A stretch of 64,000 nt of DNA from Bacteroidota bacterium (GTDB taxonomy: Bacteria; Bacteroidota; Bacteroidia; Chitinophagales; Saprospiraceae), in the NCBI GenBank assembly GCA_024743405.1, contig JANSWP010000023.1, positions 1 through 64,000 of the forward strand. Direction: 5' to 3'. Of the stretch, positions 44,691 through 54,700 are shown in pieces (within the stretch, counting starts at the first letter, position 1; every line of letters starts with the position of its first letter). The notes below the pieces were generated by a model. It searched no databases. It was not told the DNA's origin and saw only the letters and a list, made by a program, of their open reading frames with translations. A program made the translations under genes and the position numbers.

Positions 44691-44849
44691 ATACTAGACT
44701 TCACTCCGAAAGTATTATTGAGTTTTAACCTCAATCGAGAAATGCACGGAGCTTAATAGACTTATTTATTAAGGGCGAGTACGTGACGAAGCGTGAGGAC
44801 AAAAGACTAAGTTCTTGCCAATAATATTTTTTGGAATAAAGTCTAGTAT
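44691..44849 (-). repeat. Palindrome-bounded element, cluster copy 3 (core copy E)
   Basis: ATACTAGACTT (44691-44701) is inverted exactly at 44839-44849. On the minus strand the interior reads GTACTCGCC (44774-44782), a CTTAATA/TATTAAG hairpin, then CTCCGTGCATTTCTCG (44736-44751), the same order as in copies A-D but more divergent. Confidence 0.65.
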
Positions 44850-44927
44850 TTAACAGGTAGAATAACTTTTGTTGATATTTGGTCAAAAATACTTTTTCCT
44901 TGTTTTCTTATTGGTTGTGAATATTTA

Positions 44928-45977
44928 TTATTCAATTAACTTTAGACAACTTCTATCTCTTAAATTATAAATTCTCTCTATAATATCTACTACTTTCAGA
45001 CCCTCTAGCGCATTCGTATTAATTGATTTCCTCCCTTTGAGAACGTCAATTACATTTTCAAATACATATTCATGATTATTTGCAGAACCTTTATAGCCTC
45101 CATAATCATTGGCAGAATTACCTTTAGGCAATTCTGGCATCGAATAATTTTCTATATTACAATATTCAACTTCATTCATGTATTGTCCTCCAACTTTTAC
45201 ACTCCCTTTACTACCAATTATTGTAATACTACTTTCTAAATTAGAGTTATAAATAGCTGTTGAATAATTAAGGCATCCCATACCCCCTTTTAAAAAGTTA
45301 AAGCTAATAGACCCGGAATCCTCAAATTCTGTCGAATGATTATGTGTAAAATCATTAAACTTTCCCTGAATATCCTTTATATCTCCAAAGAGCCAATACG
45401 TGATATCAATAAAATGTGAAAATTGTGTGAACAATACACCGCCGTCTAGATCTTGAGTTCCTTTCCAAACATGTTTTTTCCCATTTTTGAAATAATAACG
45501 ATCATCTCTATTCCAAAAGCAATTAATTACGACCATAAAAATGTCGCCTAATAAATGATTTTCAATAATATTTTTTAACCATACAGAAGGAGGAGAGTAC
45601 CGATTTTGCATGACACAAAAAACCTGTTTAGAAGCACTTAACGCTTTGTAAAGCAACGTTTCACATTCTACTTTTTTTAATGCCAAAGGTTTTTCTACTA
45701 CTACATGTTTTCCCGCGTCTAATGCCAGACATGCATGTTCAGCATGTAAACCATTCGGAGTGCAAATACATAGCACATCAAAATCTAAATTACTTTCTAA
45801 TAATGATGTAATCGAAGAAAAAAAAGAAGCTTTAAATGGTGATAATTCTAGTGATTCTTCAGGCTCTATGTCACAAAGCGCGACTAATTTGGACTCTGGG
45901 TTATCCATAATCATAGTGGCATGGCGTTTTCCAATATAGCCACATCCAACTATTGCAAACTTAATCTTGTTTTTCAT
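44928..45977 (-). CDS. wlbA: WlbA-type UDP-sugar 3-dehydrogenase (Gfo/Idh/MocA)
   Basis: This 349-aa NAD-dependent oxidoreductase has a Rossmann start KFAIVGCGYIGKRHATMIMD (residues 5-24), TPNGLHAEHACLALDAGKHV, and the catalytic lysine in the VEKPLALKK signature. It matches the WlbA/WbpB group, which oxidises C3 of UDP-GlcNAc or its uronate so that an amino group can be installed. The next two genes in transcription order are an N-acetyltransferase and a PLP aminotransferase on its upstream side, giving the WlbC-WlbB-WlbA cassette for 2,3-diacetamido sugars. Substrate is inferred from the cassette. Confidence 0.85.
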   Translation of the reverse strand: MKNKIKFAIVGCGYIGKRHATMIMDNPESKLVALCDIEPEESLELSPFKASFFSSITSLLESNLDFDVLCICTPNGLHAEHACLALDAGKHVVVEKPLALKKVECETLLYKALSASKQVFCVMQNRYSPPSVWLKNIIENHLLGDIFMVVINCFWNRDDRYYFKNGKKHVWKGTQDLDGGVLFTQFSHFIDITYWLFGDIKDIQGKFNDFTHNHSTEFEDSGSISFNFLKGGMGCLNYSTAIYNSNLESSITIIGSKGSVKVGGQYMNEVEYCNIENYSMPELPKGNSANDYGGYKGSANNHEYVFENVIDVLKGRKSINTNALEGLKVVDIIERIYNLRDRSCLKLIE

Positions 45978-45997
45978 AGGGTTGGTAAATAAGGGTT

Positions 45998-46588
45998 TTA
46001 AAAAATTTCAATAACCTTGCTATTTTTTAATACATATTTTTTTCCGCTTTCTGGACAAGTTGCACTTCCTGTTTCATCAAATGCTAATCTTTGCCCATTT
46101 TCACTCATCCATCCTATTTGTTTTGCTGGATTGCCTACGACCAAAGCATAATCAGGTACATGTTTAGTAACTACTGCCCCTGCTCCGATAAATGCATATT
46201 GTCCTATATCGTTTCCACAAACAATTGTTGTATTTGCTCCGATTGAAGCCCCTTTTTTAATACTCGTCTTTAAATAACTTCCTCGACGATTTATCGCACT
46301 TCTAGGATTAATTACATTGGTAAATACCATAGAGGGTCCTAAAAAAACATCATCCTCACAGGTTACACCAGAATAAATAGAAACATTGTTTTGGACTTTA
46401 ACATTATTCCCTAAAACAACATCATTCGCTACAAAAACATTTTGACCTAAATTACAATCTGCTCCAATTTTAGCTTTTGGCATAATGTGACAGAAATGCC
46501 AAATTTTTGTGCCATCACCAATCTCAGCACCATTATCAATCACTGCACTCTCATGTGCAAAATAGCTATTGTTCGATGTATCAATCAT
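45998..46588 (-). CDS. wlbB: WlbB/WbpD-type N-acetyltransferase
   Basis: This 196-aa left-handed beta-helix acetyltransferase should acetylate the 3-amino group introduced by the aminotransferase. Hexapeptide turns run from about residue 15 to 130 ([59 protein letters not shown]). The conserved [14 protein letters not shown] loop and the HFCH histidine are as in WbpD/WlbB. It overlaps the aminotransferase gene by 8 bp. Confidence 0.87.
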   Translation of the reverse strand: MIDTSNNSYFAHESAVIDNGAEIGDGTKIWHFCHIMPKAKIGADCNLGQNVFVANDVVLGNNVKVQNNVSIYSGVTCEDDVFLGPSMVFTNVINPRSAINRRGSYLKTSIKKGASIGANTTIVCGNDIGQYAFIGAGAVVTKHVPDYALVVGNPAKQIGWMSENGQRLAFDETGSATCPESGKKYVLKNSKVIEIF

Positions 46589-47726
46589 AAAATGATTTTA
46601 CAGCTTCAGTAATAAACTTCAGTAATCCATCATTCGTTTCAGTATGTATAGGAAGAGAAAGCACTGAATCGCAAAGCATTTCTGTCACAGGTAATTTTAA
46701 TGCTTTATCCACATAATGTTCAAAAGCTTTCTGTTTATTAAGTGGTACAGGATAGTATATCATTGTTGGAATTCCTCGCTCATTTAAATACTGTCGAAGA
46801 GCATCTCGCTTTCCATTTTTCACAAGTATTGTATATTGATGAAAAACATGATTGGAATTTTCATGACGATACGGTATTTGGATTCCATTTAATTCTTTCA
46901 AAGCAGAATCATAATAATCCGCCACCTTATTCCTTCGATGTGCATAATCATCCAAATATTTCAACTTAATATCTAAAATCGCTGCTTGAATAGAATCTAA
47001 ACGAGAGTTACAACCTATTACCGAATGATAGTATTTTTTGGATTGACCATGATTAGCAATCATTCTTATTTGTTCGCTTAATGCTTTATCATTTGTAAAA
47101 ATTGCCCCACCATCACCATAAGCGCCCAAGTTTTTAGCAGGATAAAAAGAGGTAGTTCCAATATGCCCAATTGTACCTGCTTTTTTGGAGGAGCCGTTCT
47201 TAAAGGTGTAGTCAGACCCTATTGCTTGTGCGTTATCTTCAATCACAAAAAGGTTGTGTCGCTCCGCCACACTTAATATGCCTTCCATCTCACAACATTG
47301 TCCAAAAAGATGAACGGGTACAATGGCTTTAGTCTTTGGTGTAATTGCCTTTTCAATAATTTCTGCACTAATATCAAAAGTATCAGACCTAACATCCACC
47401 ATTATTGGCTTTAATTGAAGTAAGGCAATGACCTCTGCAGTTGCTACATAAGTAAAGGAAGGAACAATTACCTCATCTCCTGGTTTTAATCCCAATGCCA
47501 TTAAAGCAATTTGTAAGGCATCTGTTCCATTTGCACAAGGTATCACATGTTTCACGCCAAGATAAGCTTCCAAATTAGCTTGAAACTCTTTAACCTTAGG
47601 TCCATTAATAAAAGCAGCAGATTCAATAACTTCTATAATCGCCTCATTAATTTCCGTCTTTATTCTACGGTATTGAGTCTTGAGGTCAACCATTTGGATT
47701 TTATCTGTAATTTCTATATTATGCAT
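46581..47726 (-). CDS. wlbC: WlbC/WbpE-type sugar aminotransferase
   Basis: This 381-aa DegT/DnrJ/EryC1 PLP-dependent aminotransferase should convert a 3-keto-UDP-sugar to its 3-amino form with glutamate. It shows [21 protein letters not shown] near the PLP phosphate site, the [14 protein letters not shown] strand with the PLP-binding aspartate, and the Schiff-base lysine in [19 protein letters not shown]. It is the first gene of the polysaccharide locus on the minus strand, immediately preceding wlbB. Length and motifs are normal. Confidence 0.9.
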   Translation of the reverse strand: MHNIEITDKIQMVDLKTQYRRIKTEINEAIIEVIESAAFINGPKVKEFQANLEAYLGVKHVIPCANGTDALQIALMALGLKPGDEVIVPSFTYVATAEVIALLQLKPIMVDVRSDTFDISAEIIEKAITPKTKAIVPVHLFGQCCEMEGILSVAERHNLFVIEDNAQAIGSDYTFKNGSSKKAGTIGHIGTTSFYPAKNLGAYGDGGAIFTNDKALSEQIRMIANHGQSKKYYHSVIGCNSRLDSIQAAILDIKLKYLDDYAHRRNKVADYYDSALKELNGIQIPYRHENSNHVFHQYTILVKNGKRDALRQYLNERGIPTMIYYPVPLNKQKAFEHYVDKALKLPVTEMLCDSVLSLPIHTETNDGLLKFITEAVKSFYD

Positions 47727-48232
47727 AGCATATTTTATTCAATTTAACATACGGCTTCGCCAACAAAAAGTCGCATTCGGGGCTTTTCAAAAAGAAAAAT
47801 CACACTATAAAAAGACTAGATAATGACTAATTATCTAGTAGTAAACAATACATTTTAATACATGAAACACAATCGTTTCTTCATTGCAATCACACTTAAT
47901 GTATAGTTCTTATATTCGAAAATTAATTATAATTTTCTATAAGAAATCAGGTAAAAGATAAGGTTATAAAAGGTGTACTTCAAAGGATTAAAATTTAATG
48001 ATTTCAAACCTTTGAACTACCTTTTATGCAACTTCTAGTTAGCACATTTTGAATGGGAACGCCACTTCTTAAAATGGCATTTCAATGTTCCTTAATTCTA
48101 CCTAACTTCTCCAAGTTTTTATAAATAATCATCGTTTTTTGGATAACCCCATAAGGGAACTCCAATGTCGCTTCTACTTAATTGGATTAGGAATTCAATT
48201 TATTAGAAAACCATCAATCTCATTCCTTAACC
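47727..48232. other. Intergenic region with palindromes upstream of the locus
   Basis: This 506-bp gap holds no credible gene. It has a long imperfect hairpin with ATAAAAGGT (47966-47974) pairing ACCTTTTAT (48019-48027) and TTCAAAGG (47979-47986) pairing CCTTTGAA (48009-48016). A second nested palindrome near 48055-48091 has GGAAC...GTTCC around GCCA...TGGC. The promoter of the capsule locus should lie just above 47726, but I see no strong TAnnTTTG match. Confidence 0.5.
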
Positions 48233-49429
48233 TTAATCAAACCTTCGCAAGACCTTATCTGCTACAACTTCTCCAATAGCTAAAGAAGATGTCGCTGCGG
48301 GTGAAGGTGCATTAATTACATTGATTAAATTATCATTTTCAACAAATAGAAAATCGTCAACTATCTCTCCGTTGGGCTTTACAACCATCGCTCGAACTCC
48401 AGCCCCTCCCCTCTTTAAATCGCTATTCTTTATTTCTGGGATAAGATGTTGTAATGCTTTTACAAAAGCTGATTTGGAATACGACCGATACAACTCTCCT
48501 AACCCAGTCTTCCAATATTTTACAGCTAATTTTTGAAAACCATTATAGGATAATGTCTCAAAAAGTTCCGAAAAATCAACATCCCAACGGCTGTACCCTT
48601 CTCTTTTGAAGGCTAGGACCGCATTTGGTCCCGCTTCTATTCCTCCTCCAATCATTCTAGTATAATGTACTCCCAAAAAAGGAAAATTTGGATTCGGAAC
48701 TGGATAGATTAAATGATTAACCAAATATTCCTTTTCCTTAATTATCTCATAATATTCTCCTCTAAATGGTACTACTTTTAAATTCAATTTCTTTTCAAGG
48801 AATTCCGCAATTTTATCTGCGTACAAACCTGCACAATTAACCGCTACATTAGAAAATAGCTCTCGATTTGAGGTTTTAATTTTAAGTTTTTGTTGAAGTT
48901 CTTCTATTTCTAAAACTTTCTCTCCTAACAAAAATACTCCTCCTCGCTCTTCAATTAACTCTTTATATTTTTTTGCTACTGATTTAAAATTAATTATCCC
49001 CGTTTGCGGAACCCATATTCCTTCTACACTACTCACATGTGGTTCAATTTCTTTTATTTCCTCATGGCTAATCTTCCGGATGTTCTTCAGACCATTGGCT
49101 AGCCCCTTTTTATAAATTTCATTAAGAATGGGTCTCTCCCAATCTCTGGTAGCTATAATTACCTTTCCACAAATTTCGTGAGCAATTTCATGTTCTTTAG
49201 AAAATTGAAGTAACTCATCATAGCCTTTTTTACAATTTAAAGCCTTCAGACTTCCTGGTTTATAATAAATTCCAGAATGTATAACTCCACTATTATGTCC
49301 CGTTTGATGGAATGAAACTTCACTTTCTTTATCCACTAAAGCTACTTTTAGCTTAGGTTTTTTTAATAAGAGCTTATACCCTGTAGCTAGACCTACTATT
49401 CCGGTTCCGATTATTGTTACATCAAACAT
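48233..49429 (-). CDS. lhgO: L-2-hydroxyglutarate oxidase
   Basis: This is a 398-aa FAD-dependent oxidase of the LhgO/YgaF family, converting L-2-hydroxyglutarate to 2-oxoglutarate and passing electrons to quinone or oxygen. The FAD motif is TIIGTGIVGLATGYKLLLKK (5-24), and the QTGHNSGVIHSGIYYKPGSL segment characteristic of the family follows. The C-terminal FAD segment is INAPSPAATSSLAIGE. Length is typical. It is monocistronic and separated by 500 bp from the polysaccharide locus, so it probably does not belong to it. Confidence 0.9.
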   Translation of the reverse strand: MFDVTIIGTGIVGLATGYKLLLKKPKLKVALVDKESEVSFHQTGHNSGVIHSGIYYKPGSLKALNCKKGYDELLQFSKEHEIAHEICGKVIIATRDWERPILNEIYKKGLANGLKNIRKISHEEIKEIEPHVSSVEGIWVPQTGIINFKSVAKKYKELIEERGGVFLLGEKVLEIEELQQKLKIKTSNRELFSNVAVNCAGLYADKIAEFLEKKLNLKVVPFRGEYYEIIKEKEYLVNHLIYPVPNPNFPFLGVHYTRMIGGGIEAGPNAVLAFKREGYSRWDVDFSELFETLSYNGFQKLAVKYWKTGLGELYRSYSKSAFVKALQHLIPEIKNSDLKRGGAGVRAMVVKPNGEIVDDFLFVENDNLINVINAPSPAATSSLAIGEVVADKVLRRFD

Positions 49430-49779
49430 TCATCTAATTTTTTACAATATTTCACATACCTAAAATTCACTTAATGTGGTAATATATTAAGACATTTACG
49501 CTCTTTAGTTAATACATTTTTTTAGGAAGAATAAAGGAAACCCCTAGGAATTAGCGGCTGAAACTGGACTTACTGAGATCCAAAGGCATTGGAAAAGTGC
49601 TTATGATTTTTATTGTCATACTATTCATCATAGGGCAGAAATTGTTTTAATACGGGTTTATAATAAATTTTATCTAGCTCTTTTTTGCAAAATTTTAGAT
49701 CTTTAAAAATATAATCGCGAAAATAATTTTTTTACGACAACTTTAACAATTTTCAAGTTACTTTTTTTAAATAAATTCT
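49430..49779. other. Spacer with an unassigned short open frame
   Basis: The gap before the IS1 remnant has one frame of about 50 codons from 49548 to about 49705 that looks protein-like (ELAAETGLTEIQRHWKSAYD and then FYCHTIHHRAEIVLIRVYN) but has no start codon after the TAG at 49545. It may be a gene relic; I cannot assign it. Confidence 0.35.
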
Positions 49780-50522
49780 GGTAATATACCAAATTGAGTG
49801 ATATTATTATTTTTCCATCATGATTTCAGAAATATTTAAATGTCGTAAATATGGATCATTCAATTTAGTTAAAAATGACTCAAATAGAGTTGGAAATCCC
49901 AAAAGCAAATGTAAAGATTGCGGCTTTAGCGGAGTCATCAAAACAAAAAGATTAGATGAATCGACTAAATCTAAATTAGCCAACGCATACCAAGAACGCA
50001 GTAGCCTTCGAGGAGTTGGTCGTATTTTTGGAATCTCTCATCAGACAGTTTTGACTTGAAAAAAAAGCGATGAACTCTCCAAAAGTGACAGAGACCTTAT
50101 CCAACGCGATTAAAAACGAAGTGCTTGAGCTTGATGAGCTATGGTCTTTCGTTTATGAGAAAGCCAATAAATACTGGCTTTGGATTGCATTATGCCGTCG
50201 AACAAGAGAAGTTGTTGTATTTTTCTTAGGAGATAGAAGCGAAAAAAGTTATCAATGCTTTTGGAAATTATAAGCACAGTAGTACTTTTACCGACTTCAG
50301 GGCAGCCTATGAAAAAGTAATACAAACCGGAAAACAGACCAGTGTAGGTAAAGAAACCGGTGAAGCTGCTCATATTGAACGATGGAATAATACACTCCGA
50401 CAACGAATTGGGCGATACGTTCGAAAATCACTTTCGGTTTCAAAATATGAGAATAACTACTTTTGGTTTACTGATTGGTTCATTGTGAATTATAATTTAT
50501 CACTCGAAAATTGACACTATCC
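49780..50522 (+). mobile_element. Inactive IS1-family element
   Basis: Terminal inverted sequences (GGTAATATACCAAATTGAGT at 49780 and, read inversely, GGATAGTGTCAATTTTCGAG ending at 50522) bound a 743-bp element, about the size of IS1. The first frame (49820-50059) has a CRKYGSFN...CKDCGF zinc-ribbon variant and an HTH (LRGVGRIFGISHQTVL). The second region has ELDELWSFVYEKANKYWLWIA, RRTREVVVFFLGDRSEKSYQ and, in another frame, VGKETGEAAHIERWNNTLRQ. A stop at 50057 and a frameshift near 50260 show it is dead. The frame break typical of IS1 (InsA/InsB) is not enough to explain both lesions. Confidence 0.85.
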
Positions 50523-50525
50523 TTT

Positions 50526-50570
50526 ATAATATTCCTGGTATTGATAGCTTATCAATACCAGGAATATTAT
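50526..50570. repeat. Perfect 21-bp hairpin beside the IS1 end
   Basis: ATAATATTCCTGGTATTGAT at 50526-50545 (plus A50546) pairs perfectly with 50550-50570 around the loop GCT. It lies three bases beyond the IS1 right end. No strong U-tract follows, so it may be a stable transcript end or part of a repeat. Confidence 0.7.
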
Positions 50571-50640
50571 ATTTACTTTATTGGTTTTTACCCGGCAATC
50601 AAGATTCGCTTCATTTAGACATCAAAGAACAATCATAGCT

Positions 50641-50648
50641 CACCTTTG
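50641..50648 (+). promoter_or_regulatory. Candidate -7 element (CACCTTTG)
   Basis: CACCTTTG differs from TAnnTTTG by the first base and lies 43 bp before the start of the SGNH hydrolase gene at 50692. Confidence 0.35.
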
Positions 50649-50691
50649 TTAGAGCACCCATTAATTTTGACTAAAATTTCAAATAAGTACC

Positions 50692-51387
50692 ATGCGACTT
50701 TTCCTTTTTTTATATGTTATTCTCTTTTTCTCATGCAGTATGAGCGAAAAAAATGTGACACAAGATCCCGTACCAACTATCGTCAAAAAAGTTAAATATT
50801 TAGCACTTGGTGATTCTTATACTATTGGTGAAAGCGTAGAGACAAATCAACGCTTTCCTGTTCAATTTGTCCAGAAGCTAAATAATGAGGAAATATTAAC
50901 TGAATCTCCTCAAATAATAGCCACGACTGGCTGGCGCACCGACCAATTAATAGATGCAATAAAGAATAACACTTTTCCAGACACTTTTGATTTAGTATCT
51001 CTTTTGATTGGTGTTAACAACCAATTTCAAGGGCGTTCTATATCTACCTATGAGGAAGAGTTTGAGGAATTGTTACAAACGGCAATAAACTTGGCAGGAG
51101 GTAATAAAGAACGTGTTTTTGTATTGTCTATTCCAGACTATGCTTACACAACTTATGGCCAAAACTCTAATCCAAATGCCATTAGCGAAGGAGTTGACAA
51201 TTTTAATGCAGTTAATAAAACAATTACCGAAAATACTGGCGTTCGCTATTTTGATATAACTCCAATCTCCCGCAAAGGAGTTGAAGAACCTGCATTAGTA
51301 GCTTCTGATGGGCTACACCCTTCAGGCGAGCAATATAGACGCTGGGTTGAATTATTTTTTGAAGAAATGAAAAAAGAAGTAGAATAA
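50692..51387 (+). CDS. SGNH/GDSL-type hydrolase lipoprotein
   Basis: This 231-aa predicted lipoprotein carries an SGNH hydrolase fold. The signal peptide MRLFLFLYVILFFSCS ends in a lipobox with cysteine at residue 15. Block I has the nucleophile serine in YLALGDSYTIGESV (about 36-49), block III is SLLIGVNNQFQGR, and block V is the catalytic Asp-His in ASDGLHPSGEQYRRW. The substrate of such enzymes (acetyl ester, phospholipid or carbohydrate ester) cannot be told here. It would be anchored in the outer membrane. It stands alone next to the IS1 remnant. Confidence 0.85.
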   Translation: MRLFLFLYVILFFSCSMSEKNVTQDPVPTIVKKVKYLALGDSYTIGESVETNQRFPVQFVQKLNNEEILTESPQIIATTGWRTDQLIDAIKNNTFPDTFDLVSLLIGVNNQFQGRSISTYEEEFEELLQTAINLAGGNKERVFVLSIPDYAYTTYGQNSNPNAISEGVDNFNAVNKTITENTGVRYFDITPISRKGVEEPALVASDGLHPSGEQYRRWVELFFEEMKKEVE

Positions 51388-51743
51388 TTCTGGGATCTTA
51401 GGCAAAATTTAAACCCAACATGTTGTCGATGATTTTTTGCTTTTTTGTTTAACCGAATCTTTCGGTTTTCGCAGCGGCATTGGAGATTTTGGCGTTAAGA
51501 AATTCAATTGTGGGGTAGTGTTTATTGTGTAAAAACTACCCACGCGAGCTTAGCGAGCATTTGGGTCGTTTGCGCGAGTGCAATTGAATTTTAGTCAAAA
51601 TATCCACAGCCTAGATTTTTTTGCTCATTTTTTCATCATGGAAAAAAGGAGAAACATAGATTTCAAGGCTTAGTTCTCCCGTCGCTTTATAGGCGACGGT
51701 CTTTTCTTGCGATAACTCTGAAAATCTAGGTTTCTTAAGCTCC
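51388..51743. other. Intergenic region with two small palindromic elements
   Basis: No gene is present. The first unit, 51500-51591, is bounded by AAATTCAATTG/CAATTGAATTT and contains a GGGTAGT...ACTACCC hairpin. The second, 51610-51730, is bounded by CCTAGATTTT/AAAATCTAGG and contains a CCGTCGC-TTTATAG-GCGACGG hairpin followed by TCTTTTCTT. These resemble the palindrome-bounded elements elsewhere in the window, but their cores are not clearly the same. Confidence 0.55.
51679..51708 (+). terminator. Candidate plus-strand terminator
   Basis: CCGTCGC (51679-51685) and GCGACGG (51693-51699) form a 7-bp stem with a seven-base loop, followed by TCTTTTCTT. It lies 290 bp past the SGNH gene and opposes the M4 protease gene. 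Confidence 0.4.
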
Positions 51744-54700
51744 TTATTCTTTCAATAACTTCAGTCCTACACTTCCACTCTCCATATTGATTTTTAGAAA
51801 GTAATAACCAGATTCTAAATTAGTCAAATTGAAAGTGCGCTCATTTTTTCCTAAAACACTTTCAAAATTTTCCACAAAAACACGTTGGCCTAATACATTA
51901 AAAACTTCTACAACAGTTGATTCCTTTCGTTCGGTTTCAAACTCCAAGATCAAGTCACTTTGAAAAGGATTTGGGTAAACTTTCACTGGTTTTCCATTCA
52001 AAAAAGCCTCCTCTGTATGAACCAGTGCTCGCTCTCCATTAGCAAACCAGGTTCCCCATCGGGTTTCACTTAAAAAAACCGTTGCGTCACTACCCGCTGC
52101 CGAAATCTTATCACTCCCAATCTCAATGAAAGCAAGTATTTCTGTGCCCGATAAGTTTTCAGCATTGAAGACCATTCGATCGTCTTCAATATTATAATTC
52201 GGAAAGGACCAATCTAGGTTTTGAAAAACAGCTTCAAAATCACCTGTTTCTGTATTAGCACCAACCAAAAAATATTCATCTGTAAAATCGTCTCTATAAT
52301 CAAATGCAATGATAAAATCCGAATTTTTAGAAAAGGTAGGGTTCCCAACACTTACATTCTCAGACAATCCTGAAAACAATTTAGAAATAAAATTATCCCC
52401 CCAATTATTGGATTCCGTATCAAAAACATTTACAAAACCAATGTCCCAATAATCAATATTTTGCCCCAAAGCATTATTCAACTCATTATAGGCATCATAC
52501 ATAACCCACTCTCCTGTAAAATCAAATTCAAGTACATCTGCATGTGACACCTCCCCGGTAGTAGCTCCACCACTGGCAGTCGTCGGATTATACAAGTCAA
52601 AGGTTTCCCACTCACTTTTTCCAAAATCAAAAACCCAAATTTGATTATCAAAATCATCCGTTAAAGCGGCTATTCTAGAACCATCTTTTGCAACGGCAAT
52701 GTTTCGCCATACAGCATCCGGATGAATCTGATCTTGCTCAAAGGTACCTCCTGCCCAATCAATTATGACACGCTGCATCGTACCATCTTCAGCAATATAT
52801 AGTATTTGAGTTCCATCATCAGATACGCTTGGTTTACTCAATGGTGGAATTGATGTAAGCGGATTTGCAATGTCTATTCCCTCCGGTGTAAAAATCCATA
52901 ATCCTTCAAAGTCTGAATTTGAAAAAAGGATAAAATCATCACCAGGGTTAGAGCCTACATCAACTTGAGTATCATTACCTTGACCATTTAAAATTCCCAC
53001 ATTATCGAATGCAGACTTTGCCGCATTGACTTGAGCCGAATTTGCGCCAAATTTATTAGTTGTCACTTCCACAACCGCCAGTCTTAAATCAATAAATTGA
53101 GACGATTTGACCAAATACAAATCCAACACTTCATAATATATTTCTTCAGCCACCTCTTTTCCGACATCTGTCGCAAAAAGGAAAAAAGCTCGATTTGTGA
53201 TACCACTATTAATATGAACACCTCCATTATCTTGAGTACCAAAGAATTGCTCATTAGTGTGGGCAGGTTGATAACCCGGATCTCCTAAAACACTACCTCC
53301 ATTATTAGGATTAGATAGGTCACGTAAAGCACCCGTCGGGAAAATTGATGGATTTGAAATATCCTCACCCATTTGCCAATCATCCCGATCTACCATAGCC
53401 CCAAAAACATCCGCAAAGGATTCATTTAGTGCACCAGATTCACCATAATATTCCAAATTTGCGGTCGATTGAATGACACCATGGCCAATTTCATGGGCTG
53501 CCACATCCAATGCTTTAGCAAGTGGTGCTGTAAAAGCTTGGTCCCCATTTCCATAAAACATAGCTTGTCCATTCCAAAAAGCATTATCCATATCACCACC
53601 ATCTTGATCCGCTACATTTATTATGGATATAATATTTCCACCTTGCCCATTTATAGATTCTCGACCGAAGGTATTTTTGAAATATTCATAAACTTTTCCC
53701 CCATTATAATGAGCAGAGACTGCTGTGGGATTATTCCAATTATTATTAGAAGAAACCACATGAAACGTCTCAAAATTATTGGATTGCGGAATGGTATTAT
53801 TGCCATCAATTGTTAAAATGACACCAACTGTGCCATTTGGAAATGTCGATTGTACAGCGTTATGCATGGAACGGGAGGCATCAATCATGAAAAAATTGCC
53901 ACCTGTTTCGTATACATTAATAGTGCGAGTGATACCAAAGAGATCGTTTGCGTCGGCGGTTGTTGGTGGAGGTGGCAGTTCATTTATTTTTGCCTCTTTA
54001 GCATGGTCTGTGTGATTACATTTGTCATTCAAATGATTGTGAAATTTACATAACTCACTAAATGACCTCAAAATCTCACCCGAATGAGCATCGAAGATAT
54101 AAGTCCACTTTGAAGCAACATTTGGAATAACCCGAACATGCCAAGCTAATTTTGGGTTTTCTAAATCATTTTCCGGATGGAAAACAACAAGTTCTGACTC
54201 AACTTGTTCTCCGCTTATTAACTGCTTTTCAAAAGCATTCATTTCTTTTACAAACTCCTCTTTTTCAATATTTTGCAAAGCAATTTCAGCCATATTATCT
54301 TTTGAAATGGATGGAGATAAATGCTCCAATCTAGGCGTAGCATAGGTTCTTCCATTCAACAAAAAAGGAATTTGATTTTGAGTATGTAAAATCATTTCCG
54401 CACCATACACAGGAATATTTTCATAGACCTGCTGAATTCTAATATGGCTTTCCCCAAACTCGTCTTTTTTAATATTCTTGATCAGGAATTCGGTATCTGA
54501 ATTCTCGATTTTCATAGCCTCCTTCACCTCATTTAAAAAAGCAAAACTTTGCATTTCTAAATTGCCTTCAGGCAAATTTTTCATCTGTCCCTTAAGAAAA
54601 ATCGGTAAGCCTGTTTTACCTGATTTCTTAATTTTCAAAAAGGTGTTTTGAGCTGTAGGCGTAGTTGGCGGAGCTAAAGGTTTGAAGTTTCGAAAATTAC

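Noticed and set aside
44160-44930. Possible ncRNA gene or tRNA cluster in the repeat-rich gap
   Set aside because: No tRNA cloverleaf or known RNA motif was recognisable; the pairing is explained by inverted terminal repeats.
53469-53816. Plus-strand frame of 115 codons
   Set aside because: It lies fully inside the M4 protease catalytic domain in antisense and has no independent support.
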